Part shown: positions 8,385-16,759 of the stretch, piece by piece
Layout: each line of letters opens with the position of its first letter
Numbering within the stretch: position 1 is the stretch's first letter
Assembly (NCBI GenBank): GCA_017792405.1
Contig: CP051231.1
Coordinates: 3,728,062 to 3,792,061, forward strand
DNA from: Oceanicola sp.
GTDB taxonomy: Bacteria; Pseudomonadota; Alphaproteobacteria; Rhodobacterales; Rhodobacteraceae
Reading direction: 5' to 3'
DNA: 64,000 bases
The notes under the pieces: generated by a model
Told to the model about the DNA's origin: nothing
The model's database searches: none
The model's input: the letters and a program-made list of their open reading frames with translations, nothing else
Program-made: the position numbers and the translations under genes

Positions 8385-8983
8385 TGACAATATCGCTGCT
8401 CTTGGCATCAGGGTCAGAGATCCGAGCGACCTTGCTTCGGAATGCCTGCGTACCGTTCGACATAGAAGTACCGAGAGTCGATGAGGGAGCACTTAGGGCG
8501 GGACTTGAAGCTGAAGGCGCCAAGGCCCGTGATATCGCCGATGCACTCGCAGAGATGAAAGCCGCCAAGATTGCCGGCAAGCGACCGGATCGAATGGTTC
8601 TCGGCTGTGATCAGGTGCTTGAGTTTGACGGGACTGTCTTCGCCAAGCCGGAGAGTGTCGAGGACGCAATTCGTCAAATCACTGCGATGGCGGGGCAAAC
8701 ACACCAGCTTCTGTCGGCGGCAGTCATCTACCAGAACGGAGCACCGGTCTGGCGGCATGTCGGTGTCGTCCGTATGCACATGCGCCCTCTGTCAGCAGCA
8801 TACATCGAAGACTACGTTGCCCGTAACTGGGACAGCATCCGCTGGTGCGCAGGCGGCTACCAGCTCGAGCAAGAGGGTGCGCGGCTCTTTGCCCGCGTCG
8901 AGGGGGACTATTTCAATGTGCTGGGATTGCCGCTATTGGAACTGCTGAACTATCTGGCGATCAAGGGTGTGATCCCGACATGA
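8384..8983 (+). CDS. maf: Maf-family nucleotide pyrophosphatase
   Basis: A 199-residue Maf/HAM1-like protein starting MTISLLLASGSEIR, with the SGS-x-R phosphate-binding start, then GCDQVLEFDG carrying the catalytic Asp of the (S/G)xDQ motif, KPESVEDA and GGYQLEQEGARLF. Maf proteins hydrolyse modified or noncanonical nucleoside triphosphates and are linked to septum control. The ATG at 8384 is preferred over an in-frame start 123 bp upstream because family similarity begins exactly here. It overlaps aroE by 4 bp (ATGA) as the first gene of maf-aroE-coaE-dnaQ. Confidence 0.93.
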   Translation: MTISLLLASGSEIRATLLRNACVPFDIEVPRVDEGALRAGLEAEGAKARDIADALAEMKAAKIAGKRPDRMVLGCDQVLEFDGTVFAKPESVEDAIRQITAMAGQTHQLLSAAVIYQNGAPVWRHVGVVRMHMRPLSAAYIEDYVARNWDSIRWCAGGYQLEQEGARLFARVEGDYFNVLGLPLLELLNYLAIKGVIPT

Positions 8984-9813
8984 CGGAGAAGATACCGCTG
9001 GCTGGCGTGATCGGCTCGCCGATCGCCCACTCGCGTTCCCCTGCACTTCACAGGCATTGGCTCGAGGCACTTGGCCTGCTGGGACACTACATCCCCATGG
9101 ATGTCAGCCATGAGAACCTCGAAGAAGTGCTGCGTGTACTTCCCAAAATGGGCTTCGTAGGGTGCAACATCACGATCCCACATAAGGTCGCGGCACTGAA
9201 CTTGGCAGATGCTGTCAGCGACCGTGCGGCCCTGATCGGGTCTGCAAACACGCTCATCTTTCGTGATGACGGTACGATTTATGCCGACAACACAGATGGT
9301 TACGGCTTCATAGCCAATCTGAGAGCCGGCGCCCCAGAATGGTCGCCGCAAGATGGCCCAGTGGTGATCTTCGGTGCTGGCGGCGCCTGCCGGGCCGTGC
9401 TGGCCTCTCTGATTGAAGCTGGTTGCACCGACATCCGCCTTGCCAACCGCTCGCGGCCAAGAGCTGAAGCGCTCCGCACAGAATTCGGACCAAAGATCAC
9501 CGTATTCGATTGGGTGCTGGCCGGCTCGATGATCGAAGGCGCTGCACTTATCGTTAACACGACCTCGCTTGGCATGGTCGGGAAAGCGGAGTTCAAGGTA
9601 CCGCTGGACGCGCTTACCCCTGACATGGTCGTAACAGACATCGTTTACACGCCGCTTCAAACAGAGCTCCTCAAGACTGCGGCTGAAATTGGCTGCACGA
9701 CGGTCGATGGGTTGGGCATGCTGATTCACCAAGGCGCACCGGGCTTCGAGCGTTGGTTCGGCCAGCGACCCCCAGTCACCGACAGAACCCGCGCCGCGGT
9801 GATGGGTTGGTGA
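8980..9813 (+). CDS. aroE: Shikimate dehydrogenase (NADP+)
   Basis: A 277-residue AroE. The substrate domain carries IGSPIAHSRSPALH near residue 12 and CNITIPHK with catalytic Lys69. NTDGYG (Asp106) follows, then the NADP-binding GAGGACRA with NRSRPRAEAL, and GLGMLIHQGAPGFERW near the C-terminus. It reduces 3-dehydroshikimate to shikimate in aromatic amino-acid synthesis. ATG 8980 overlaps the maf stop by 4 bp; the stop overlaps the coaE GTG start by 4 bp, so translation is probably coupled along the operon. Confidence 0.95.
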   Translation: MTEKIPLAGVIGSPIAHSRSPALHRHWLEALGLLGHYIPMDVSHENLEEVLRVLPKMGFVGCNITIPHKVAALNLADAVSDRAALIGSANTLIFRDDGTIYADNTDGYGFIANLRAGAPEWSPQDGPVVIFGAGGACRAVLASLIEAGCTDIRLANRSRPRAEALRTEFGPKITVFDWVLAGSMIEGAALIVNTTSLGMVGKAEFKVPLDALTPDMVVTDIVYTPLQTELLKTAAEIGCTTVDGLGMLIHQGAPGFERWFGQRPPVTDRTRAAVMGW

Positions 9814-10406
9814 GCAGACCGTTCCGAATAGGTCTTACGGGCAGTATCGGGATGGGCAAGTCGACGACCGCAAAGATGTTCGCAGATGCGGGCGTGGCTG
9901 TCTGGGATGCCGATGCAGCCGTACATCGCCTTTATGCTAAGGATGGCGCTGCCGTTCCGGAAATCGCAGCGTTGAGGCCAGAAGCCGTTGAAGATGGCAC
10001 GGTTTCGCGCCCGGCCCTCCGCGCTTGGATCGCCGAGGACGCAAGCGCACTAACACAGATCGAAGCGCTGGTTCACCCTCTCGTACAACAGGATCGAGCC
10101 GACTTTGCCGAAACGACGGATGCCATTATCGTCCTCTTTGATATTCCCCTCCTCTTCGAGACTGGTGCAGACAAAGAGATGGATCTGACAGTCACGGTCT
10201 CGTGCAGCCCGGAAGAGCAACGCCGCCGCGTTCTTGAGCGCGGCACAATGGACGAGCAGGCTTTTGAACGTATTCTCCAAGCACAGATGCCGGATGCAGA
10301 AAAACAGGCACAAGCTGATCGGGTGATCATCACTGACACAGTGGAGAATGCGCGAGCACAAGTTGAGGCGATTTTGGGAGAGGTCAGGAGGAAAATCAAT
10401 GCGTGA
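9810..10406 (+). CDS. coaE: Dephospho-CoA kinase
   Basis: A 198-residue P-loop kinase: FRIGLTGSIGMGKSTTAKMF with the Walker A at residues 11-18, VWDADAAVHRLY (substrate-binding DxD), LVHPLV, and VLFDIPLLFETG, followed by the lid ERGTMDEQAFERIL. It phosphorylates the 3'-OH of dephospho-CoA, the last step of CoA synthesis. I chose GTG 9810, which overlaps the aroE stop (GTGA); no ATG exists nearby. The 3' end overlaps dnaQ by 8 bp. Confidence 0.94.
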   Translation: MSRPFRIGLTGSIGMGKSTTAKMFADAGVAVWDADAAVHRLYAKDGAAVPEIAALRPEAVEDGTVSRPALRAWIAEDASALTQIEALVHPLVQQDRADFAETTDAIIVLFDIPLLFETGADKEMDLTVTVSCSPEEQRRRVLERGTMDEQAFERILQAQMPDAEKQAQADRVIITDTVENARAQVEAILGEVRRKINA

Positions 10407-11091
10407 GATCGTACTCGACACAGAGACAACTGGGTTCGATCCGTTCAGCGGTGACCGCATCGTCGAGATCGGCGCCGTCGAACTCGTGGGCCATATGCCG
10501 ACCGGCAACCACTACCACCAGTACATCAACCCGCAACGCGACATGCCCACCGAGGCCTTTGAGGTTCACGGCATCAGCGAGGAATTCCTCGCTGACAAAC
10601 CGCTTTTCGCCGCGATCGCTCAGGACTTCCTGGATTTCATCGGAGACGCTAAACTCGTCATCCACAACGCCGCGTTCGACATGAAATTTCTCAATGCCGA
10701 ACTCAAATGGGTCAACAAGCCACTAATCCCCGATGATCGCGCGATCGATACCGTGGCCATGGCGCGTAGAAAATTTCCGGGCTCTCCAGCGTCGCTCGAC
10801 GCGCTCTGCCGGCGTTTCGGGATTACAACCGAGCGCGAACTGCACGGGGCGTTGCTTGACAGTCAGATCCTGGCTGATGTCTATCTTGAGCTCATCGGCG
10901 GTCGCCAACCTGACCTGGTGCTCTCCGAAGCGCGTACCCAGACCAACACCACCACAGTCGACACAAACTGGCGGCCATCACCGCGGCCGCAGCCACTTCC
11001 GCCACGGCTGACCGAAAGCGAAACCGCCACGCACCAGGCCTTCGTTGAAAAGCTAGGTGACGCGGCGGTCTGGAAACGCTTCGAGAGTTAG
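10399..11091 (+). CDS. dnaQ: DNA polymerase III epsilon subunit (3'-5' proofreading exonuclease)
   Basis: A 230-residue DEDDh exonuclease: MREIVLDTETTGFDP (Asp7, Glu9), HGISEEFL, LVIHNAAFDMKFLN (third acidic residue), and ELHGALLDSQILADVYLEL (His/Asp of motif III). A proline-rich C-terminus (SPRPQPLPPR) then leads into TATHQAFVEKLG, the usual tether to the alpha subunit. The ATG at 10399 has a strong AGGAGG ribosome-binding site 8 bp upstream, inside the coaE end. It ends 4 bp into the convergent secB 3' end. Confidence 0.95.
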   Translation: MREIVLDTETTGFDPFSGDRIVEIGAVELVGHMPTGNHYHQYINPQRDMPTEAFEVHGISEEFLADKPLFAAIAQDFLDFIGDAKLVIHNAAFDMKFLNAELKWVNKPLIPDDRAIDTVAMARRKFPGSPASLDALCRRFGITTERELHGALLDSQILADVYLELIGGRQPDLVLSEARTQTNTTTVDTNWRPSPRPQPLPPRLTESETATHQAFVEKLGDAAVWKRFES

Positions 11092-11585
11092 GCGTCGGCC
11101 TTTGGCGCAGCTTCTGCGCGCTGGGCGAGTTGCTGACGGTACAGCGCCACGAAATCGATGTTCTGCAGGTTCACCGGCGGGAAATTCCCGTCGCGGGTCA
11201 CGTCAGACACGATGCGGCGAACGTAGGGGAAGATCTGCCTCGGGCACTCGATCAGCAAGAAGGGGTGCAGTTGGTCATCCGGAACACCATCGATCTGGAA
11301 CACGGCGCCGTAGTCCAACTCAAGCAGGAAGAGCGTGCTGCCGTCAGGCTTGTTCTTACTCTCGACTTTGGTCTTCAGAGTGATTTCGTACTGGTTATCG
11401 GTCGTGCGCTTGCGGGCATCCACTGCGACCGCCACCTGCATCTCGGGCTGAACCTCGCCCTGAATACCCTTCTGAACGACGATGTTCTCGAAAGACATGT
11501 CGCGGATGAACTGAGCAAGGATCTGCAGCTGCACCTGAGGTTGCTGCTGCGGCGCGGCGGCGCCATTTTCGGGGGTGTCGGCCAT
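11088..11585 (-). CDS. secB: Protein-export chaperone SecB
   Basis: A 165-residue SecB: VQLQILAQFIRDMSFENI, then QVAVAVDARKRTTDNQYEITLK, LELDYGAVFQI, and the SecA-binding CPRQIFPYVRRIVSDVTRDGNFP followed by LQNIDFVALY. It holds preproteins unfolded and delivers them to SecA in the cytoplasm. The N-terminal extension rich in Gln/Ala-Pro is typical of alphaproteobacterial SecB. It lies 57 bp downstream of fxsA on the same strand. Its stop overlaps the dnaQ stop, a tail-to-tail arrangement conserved in related genomes. Confidence 0.96.
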   Translation of the reverse strand: MADTPENGAAAPQQQPQVQLQILAQFIRDMSFENIVVQKGIQGEVQPEMQVAVAVDARKRTTDNQYEITLKTKVESKNKPDGSTLFLLELDYGAVFQIDGVPDDQLHPFLLIECPRQIFPYVRRIVSDVTRDGNFPPVNLQNIDFVALYRQQLAQRAEAAPKADA

Positions 11586-11642
11586 CGGGCTCTCTCCGGT
11601 TATCTTGGGTAGCGCCTGCTTTATCAGGGTGCGACGGCAGCC

Positions 11643-12119
11643 TCAATGGCGGGTCCAGCCTGAGTTTCCTGGGATCTCCGGCTTGTCGGGCGTCACCTCG
11701 CGATAGGTGCCGTCCACCACGTCATCCCGCGCCGGGCGCTGGGCCGGGCCGGAGCCCATCGTAAAGCTCTGCACCTTCACCCGCTTACGGAGCCAGGCAA
11801 ATGCGGCCGTCCGGAACGCCGGAATCAGCAGCAGGAAACCAACAGCGTCGGTGAAGAAACCTGGTGTCAGCAGCAGAGCACCGGAGAACAGGATCATTGC
11901 CCCATGTGCGAGCGGCTCAGTCGGATCGCTCAACTCATTGAACCGACCTTGTAAGTCCGCCAGAACCTGCCGACCCTGACTCTTGACGAGCCATGTTCCG
12001 AGCACGGCCGTCACCAGAACGATGCCGAGGGTCGGCCACAAGCCAATCAGCCCGCCAACTTGGATGAACAGTGCGATCTCGATGAGCGGGACCGCGATGA
12101 AAAGCGCCAAAAGGGGCAT
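11643..12119 (-). CDS. fxsA: FxsA family membrane protein
   Basis: A 158-residue protein with four hydrophobic segments: FIAVPLIEIALFIQVGGLIG, then LGIVLVTAVLGTWLVKSQG, then the characteristic GAMILFSGALLLTPGFFTD and a last helix reaching FLLLIPAFRTA. FxsA reduces exclusion of phage T7 by the F plasmid in E. coli; its general role is unknown. The ATG at 12119 was chosen because the upstream extension has no FxsA similarity and crosses the divergent promoter region (12120-12222) shared with the Tim44-like gene. It probably precedes secB in one transcript. Confidence 0.88.
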   Translation of the reverse strand: MPLLALFIAVPLIEIALFIQVGGLIGLWPTLGIVLVTAVLGTWLVKSQGRQVLADLQGRFNELSDPTEPLAHGAMILFSGALLLTPGFFTDAVGFLLLIPAFRTAAFAWLRKRVKVQSFTMGSGPAQRPARDDVVDGTYREVTPDKPEIPGNSGWTRH

Positions 12120-12222
12120 CAAACCTCCGTAAGTCTCGCAAGGCGGCTGGTGGACTTGCCCCCTGCGAAAGCCTACATATGTTCGAAACGCTCCAATTGC
12201 CACTTTTGTGCCCGAGGCCCCA

Positions 12223-12888
12223 ATGAATGTTGCCGTGATCCAGCTCCTTGTGCTCGCCGGCGTCGCGATCTTCCTGATCCTGCGCTTGCGCTCTGTGCTG
12301 GGTACCCGCGAGGGGTTTGAAAAACCGCAAGCGCCACTCCCGGAGGCGAGCCGCAGCCGCGACAATGGCCGCCGCGAGTTCGAGGTTATCGAGGGCGGTG
12401 TGGACCGTGACATCGCCGACCACGTCGAGGAAGGTCCTTCAGCGGACGCACTCGCACGCATGAAGAGCGTCGAGCCGGGTTTCTCAGTTGGTGAGTTTCT
12501 TCAGGGCGCCCGTGGAGCCTACGAGATGATCCTCATGGCATTCGAACGCGGTGATCTGGCCAGTGTTGAGCCATTCCTTGGCGAAGATGTCATGGAAAGC
12601 TTCAATGAAGTCGTGAAGATGCGCGCCGAGAACGGTGTAACCGTAGATGCGAGTTTCATCGGGGTCCGCGAAGTGACCCTCAAGGAAGCCAGCTTTGATG
12701 AGGCAAACAACGAGGCCGAGATCACGGTTCGCTTTATCGGTGAGCTGACTAGCGTGGTTCGCGATGCAGGCGGAGACATTGTCGAAGGCGATCCGAACGC
12801 GGTTAAGCGTCAGCGCGATATCTGGACATTTGCGCGGCAGATGGGCACCGGTGACCCGAACTGGAAACTGGTCGCGACCGGCGAGTAA
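12223..12888 (+). CDS. Tim44/TimA-like membrane-anchored protein
   Basis: A 221-residue protein with one N-terminal membrane helix (VIQLLVLAGVAIFLILRL, residues 4-21), an acidic linker, and a C-terminal Tim44-like domain from about residue 85: FLQGARGAYEMILMAFERGDL, EPFLGEDVMESFNEVV and RQRDIWTFARQMGTGDPNWKLVAT. The domain is shared with mitochondrial Tim44; alphaproteobacterial TimA is described as a membrane-associated protein of unclear role. ATG 12223 was preferred over GTG 12208. Only 6 bp separate its stop from mltA, which lies in the same frame. Confidence 0.85.
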   Translation: MNVAVIQLLVLAGVAIFLILRLRSVLGTREGFEKPQAPLPEASRSRDNGRREFEVIEGGVDRDIADHVEEGPSADALARMKSVEPGFSVGEFLQGARGAYEMILMAFERGDLASVEPFLGEDVMESFNEVVKMRAENGVTVDASFIGVREVTLKEASFDEANNEAEITVRFIGELTSVVRDAGGDIVEGDPNAVKRQRDIWTFARQMGTGDPNWKLVATGE

Positions 12889-12894
12889 GGCACG

Positions 12895-13794
12895 TTGGCC
12901 CGGATAGAACTCGCCAACCTCCCCGGGTGGGCCGAGGATGACCACGAGGCGGCACTCCGGACCTTTCTGACAACCGCAACTCCCGAAAACCCTGCACATG
13001 GGGTGATGCCCGGCGCGGCGAAGGAGCACCTCGAGACCCACTTCCAGGCCGAAATTCTGGCAGAAGGCGCGGTACTCACGGGTTATTTCGAGCCAGTCTA
13101 TCGCGGCGCATTGGAGCGAAGTGACAGTCATCCGGCACCTGTCTACGCCGTACCTGAAGGTTGGCAGACCGGGCAATCTTTCGCGTCGCGTACTGAAATC
13201 GTCGAAAAGAACCTGTTGGCCGGTCGCGAACTTGCATGGCTAGCCTCCCCGCTGGATGCATTTCTCCTTCAGGTGCAGGGCTCCGGCCGCATTGCCCTGC
13301 CAGATGCGTCGGAGCTCCGGCTCGGTTTTGCCGGAAAGAACGGTCATCCCTATGTGTCGCTCGGCCGACTGCTGCTGGAGCGCGGAGCGCTCACGCCCGA
13401 AGACGTTTCCATGCAGGCCCTTCGTGCCTGGTATGACGCCAACCCGGAAGATGGTGCGAAGGCCCTCCTCGAAAACCCCAGTTTCGTCTTCTTCAAGCCG
13501 CTGGAAATCGCACCGGAACTAGGCCCAATCGGCACGGCGGGCGTGCCGTTGACACCGCAGCGAAGCATCGCGGTCGACCCGGCGGCCACCGCACTCGGCA
13601 GCCTGATCTATCTCGACATCCCGGATGCCGACACTTCGTCTCGGCTTTGCGTAGCCCAGGACACAGGCGGGGCAATCAAGGGGCCGGGCCGGACAGACCT
13701 GTTCTGTGGTACCGGCGATATTGCCGGTGAGCAGGCCGGAAAGCTATTTACCACAATCCGATCCTACCAACTCGTGCCGCGAGCTGGCGTATGA
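12895..13794 (+). CDS. mltA: MltA-type membrane-bound lytic transglycosylase
   Basis: A 299-residue protein with the MltA domain (VLTGYFEPVYRGAL) and the 3D domain near the C-terminus, where AVDPAATALGSLIYLDIPDAD and CVAQDTGGAIKGPGRTDLFCG hold the catalytic-domain aspartates. It cleaves peptidoglycan to 1,6-anhydro products. The best start is TTG at 12895; an in-frame TAA at 12886-12888 (the timA stop) blocks any longer N-terminus, so no signal peptide can be encoded unless the stop is read through. That is odd for an enzyme acting in the periplasm. It overlaps smr by 4 bp. Confidence 0.88.
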   Translation: MARIELANLPGWAEDDHEAALRTFLTTATPENPAHGVMPGAAKEHLETHFQAEILAEGAVLTGYFEPVYRGALERSDSHPAPVYAVPEGWQTGQSFASRTEIVEKNLLAGRELAWLASPLDAFLLQVQGSGRIALPDASELRLGFAGKNGHPYVSLGRLLLERGALTPEDVSMQALRAWYDANPEDGAKALLENPSFVFFKPLEIAPELGPIGTAGVPLTPQRSIAVDPAATALGSLIYLDIPDADTSSRLCVAQDTGGAIKGPGRTDLFCGTGDIAGEQAGKLFTTIRSYQLVPRAGV

Positions 13795-14363
13795 CCCGGA
13801 AGACTCCAAAGCGTCTTTCAGCCGAGGATGAGGCGCTCTGGCGCAAGGTCGTCGAAAATGCCACGCCAATGGCCAAGAACCGGCCCAAGCTCAAACCGTC
13901 CGATAAACCGCAACATGAGTCCGAGCCGCGCACTGTGTTCACACCGCAGGCCTTTTCGGTTGGCGAGCGAGCGCAGCCTCGACACCAAATCCAAAATACA
14001 GCGCCGCCACCGCCCGCAATGGATCGTAAGGCCTTCAACCGAATGAAGCGCGGTAAGTTGAAGCCCGAAGGCCGAATAGACCTGCACGGCATGACACTTG
14101 CCGAAGCCCAGCCGCGATTGATGAAGTTCATCCATTCCGCGCATGCGGACGGCAAGCGGTTGGTCCTCGTCATCACCGGCAAAGGCAGAACCAAACCAGA
14201 TGATGACGGCCCCATCCCGTCGCGCCCCGGAGTCCTTCGGCGCCAAGTGCCAGACTGGCTCACCCGCCCACCCTTGGCATCGCTGGTGCTTGAGGTCACG
14301 CCGGCCAACCTGAGGCACGGCGGAGATGGTGCCTTCTACGTCTACCTACGCCGCACCCGGTAG
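13791..14363 (+). CDS. Smr-domain protein
   Basis: A 190-residue protein with a charged, proline-containing N-terminal half and a C-terminal Smr domain: GRIDLHGMTLAEAQPRLMKF (DLHG motif), LVLVITGKGR (TGxG motif), and LRRQVPDWL followed by GAFYVYLRR. Smr domains are nicking or ribonucleolytic domains related to MutS2; in stand-alone form they may act in RNA or ribosome quality control. The ATGA overlap with mltA suggests coupled translation. The last 18 bp overlap the convergent MFS gene. Confidence 0.92.
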   Translation: MTRKTPKRLSAEDEALWRKVVENATPMAKNRPKLKPSDKPQHESEPRTVFTPQAFSVGERAQPRHQIQNTAPPPPAMDRKAFNRMKRGKLKPEGRIDLHGMTLAEAQPRLMKFIHSAHADGKRLVLVITGKGRTKPDDDGPIPSRPGVLRRQVPDWLTRPPLASLVLEVTPANLRHGGDGAFYVYLRRTR

Positions 14364-15569
14364 CCGCCGCTGTGCCGCAGCCACGCCGAACGAAATGCTC
14401 AATGCCGCAAGGCAGAAGTACATGGAGATCCACGGTAGCTGGTCTTCAAACGTCAGCCCGGTGTCAATAAGCCAACCCGTGATACCCGGCCCGATTGCTG
14501 ACCCGAACACCATGATTGCGCCCGCCATCGCCTTAATGGAGCCGATGTGCCGGGTGCCAAAAAACTCCGCCCAATAGGAGCCCGGTAGCGTCGCCTGCGC
14601 GCCGGTGCCTATGCCAAAAACTGCGAGGCCCAGTGCCGCCATCACGAGGCCCTCTGCTTGCCAGAGGATGAAGAAGCCGATTGCAAAGGGCAGCATGTAG
14701 AACACCATCAACCGGGCCGTCCCAAACCGGTCGATCAAGGCACCGGATGCGAAGGTTGCGGCGATAGATACCGCGGTGAAAACAGGCATGAGGGCCAGAT
14801 AGTCGACCAACGCCCACCCCTTCACAGCCGCGAAGTGGACCTGCTGGAAAAAGAGGGCGGTGCCCCAAGCTGGAGGCCCGAGTAACAGTGGAACAGAGAA
14901 CCAAAAGAGTGGGTGACGCAATACTTCACCCCGCGCCCAATGCCGGTTGCCCATGCCCGCTGATGGGGTGGCATCGGCGGCAGCTTTTGGTGTCCGCTCG
15001 GCGCGCAAGAGCCGGGCGAGGATTGGAAGCACCCCCAGCACCACAAGTGCAGTAACCACCCAGAGCCAGCGCCAGCTGATCCAGACCATCCCGGCCGCAA
15101 AAACCACCGGCAAAACGGCTTGACCCAAGGCGAAGCCCATCGAAGAGATCGATAGTGCAAGACCTCGCCGTCCAACGAACCATCGGGCCATTGCGACGAT
15201 CGACAGGTGAGAGAACAGCCCTTGGCCGAACAGGCGCAGCGCGAATATCACGAAAACCAGTGCGACCGGCCCGGACAAGAGCGCCATCCCCAAGCAGGCA
15301 AGGGCCAGCCCAGGACCCACGACATTCGCCAGCGCCCGCACCCTGTAACGGTCCGTCAATGCGCCGGCCCAGACCATCGTTATGGCAGAAATGGTGGTGC
15401 CGACCGTGTAAATCAGGCCCCATTCACCGTCCGAAAGGCTGAAACTCTCCATAATCTCGCCAGCGAAGATCGAGATGAAGAACGTCTGCCCAAAAGATGA
15501 GGTGAACGACAGCAGAGCTCCGGCCAGCAGGAACGGGGCGTTACCACGCAGGAAGCTGAGCAAACCCAT
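14346..15569 (-). CDS. Major facilitator superfamily transporter
   Basis: A 407-residue protein with about 12 predicted membrane helices. The loop 2-3 motif reads WAGALTDRYRVRALA, the usual MFS GxLaDrxGrr variant, repeated in the second half as ASGALIDRFGTARLM. A motif C-like GFALGQAVLPVVFA lies in helix 5. The substrate cannot be told from sequence; monocarboxylate or drug efflux are both possible. It converges on smr with an 18-bp overlap and is followed upstream by a separate gene at 15609. Confidence 0.85.
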   Translation of the reverse strand: MGLLSFLRGNAPFLLAGALLSFTSSFGQTFFISIFAGEIMESFSLSDGEWGLIYTVGTTISAITMVWAGALTDRYRVRALANVVGPGLALACLGMALLSGPVALVFVIFALRLFGQGLFSHLSIVAMARWFVGRRGLALSISSMGFALGQAVLPVVFAAGMVWISWRWLWVVTALVVLGVLPILARLLRAERTPKAAADATPSAGMGNRHWARGEVLRHPLFWFSVPLLLGPPAWGTALFFQQVHFAAVKGWALVDYLALMPVFTAVSIAATFASGALIDRFGTARLMVFYMLPFAIGFFILWQAEGLVMAALGLAVFGIGTGAQATLPGSYWAEFFGTRHIGSIKAMAGAIMVFGSAIGPGITGWLIDTGLTFEDQLPWISMYFCLAALSISFGVAAAQRRLPGAA

Positions 15570-15608
15570 GCCGCCGTTATCGCCCCGGCCCTCGGCAATG
15601 AAAAGCGC

Positions 15609-16721
15609 TCAGTTTCCTGTGATGGCCGTCACCGGAGAAAGGATGATCGAGGTCGCGCTCTGAACGGTTAGGATCGTGCCGGGCAACAATCCGGCCCGCC
15701 CCGCATTGTCGCGGCCAAAGGCGGCGTCGACGGCCGTGATCTGGCCCAGAATCTTGAGCAAAGCCGGGTTTTCGGCGGCTGCGAAATGATCCAGGCCACC
15801 GGTCCCGAAGTTGGAAACATCAATCACGGTCACGTCGAGGTCTGCCACCTCCTCAACATCCTTCAGGTTGCCAAGCCGTGCTGGCAGGCCGGTGAGCCGG
15901 GCCGACAATCGCAGGGCCTTGTCGCGGCTGGATGTGAAGGTGACGAAGGGTTCGGGCAAATCGCCGATCCGGGTCGCCTGAGAGCGGAAAAGATCCACGT
16001 CCAGATCAGGTGACATGAGCACAACGCCGTTGAGCTTTGGCATCACCAGCCGGTCATTCCGAATGGCCATCTGGCGCAGGGTTTCCATCACCAGAAGCGA
16101 GCCCATTGAATGGCCCACAATTGTAATCGACCGCGCGTCGGACTTTGAGACCTCCGTCAAAAACTCCTCAAGCCCATCCCGGGCGTATAGCGCGCTGTCC
16201 CGGTCATAGGCGTATGCGAGGGGGTTCTCCGCGGATGGCCACGTGTAACTAACCGGCAGATCGTCGATCTTAAGATCATGGGTAAGCTGCGCGAGGCGAA
16301 AGACGGCGTCTCCGATCGTGTTGTTGTAGCCATGGACGTACACGATGACGTTTCCTCTGGCCGCCGGCTTCGCCTTCAATGCCTCACGGACCGCAGCCTG
16401 AAAGACCTGCGGCGTGGCAAACCGGCTGGCAGACGTGGCGACGAAATCGCGCTGCACATCCGGGCCCTTACGACGGGCGGTGCGTACATCGCCCGGGTTG
16501 CGGAGCGGCGGCACGGACACATCATAGGCCAGATAGCCCAAAGGACCGCGATCAGTGTACCTCACCACCTTCTTGTTTGGGTCACGTAACCGGGTGCTCC
16601 CAACAAAGATCTTGTAGGGCGTCCCCACCCCAACCGCACTCGGCACAACAACCAGAGTCGCTCGCGGCGCACAGGCCGTGAGAAGCAGGGAGATCAGGAG
16701 AAGCCGCGCGAACCTCGTCAT
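15609..16721 (-). CDS. DUF900 alpha/beta-hydrolase lipoprotein
   Basis: A 370-residue protein with a lipoprotein signal peptide: the lipobox LLTAC places the lipidated Cys at residue 17. The hydrolase domain contains NVIVYVHGYNNT (oxyanion region, about residues 124-135), a nucleophile elbow GHSMGSLL with Ser205, and LMSPDLDVDLF. These are the hallmarks of DUF900/esterase-like proteins of the cell envelope. The substrate is unknown. It lies between the MFS transporter and hslU on the minus strand, 39 bp from each, and may be a separate unit. Confidence 0.82.
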   Translation of the reverse strand: MTRFARLLLISLLLTACAPRATLVVVPSAVGVGTPYKIFVGSTRLRDPNKKVVRYTDRGPLGYLAYDVSVPPLRNPGDVRTARRKGPDVQRDFVATSASRFATPQVFQAAVREALKAKPAARGNVIVYVHGYNNTIGDAVFRLAQLTHDLKIDDLPVSYTWPSAENPLAYAYDRDSALYARDGLEEFLTEVSKSDARSITIVGHSMGSLLVMETLRQMAIRNDRLVMPKLNGVVLMSPDLDVDLFRSQATRIGDLPEPFVTFTSSRDKALRLSARLTGLPARLGNLKDVEEVADLDVTVIDVSNFGTGGLDHFAAAENPALLKILGQITAVDAAFGRDNAGRAGLLPGTILTVQSATSIILSPVTAITGN

Positions 16722-16759
16722 GGATCAACGTTAGCGCGGCCCCACCAAGCGCACCATCG

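Noticed and set aside
8950..9732. Long minus-strand ORF opposite aroE
   Set aside because: It is a shadow of aroE; composition and overlaps fit the coding strand only.
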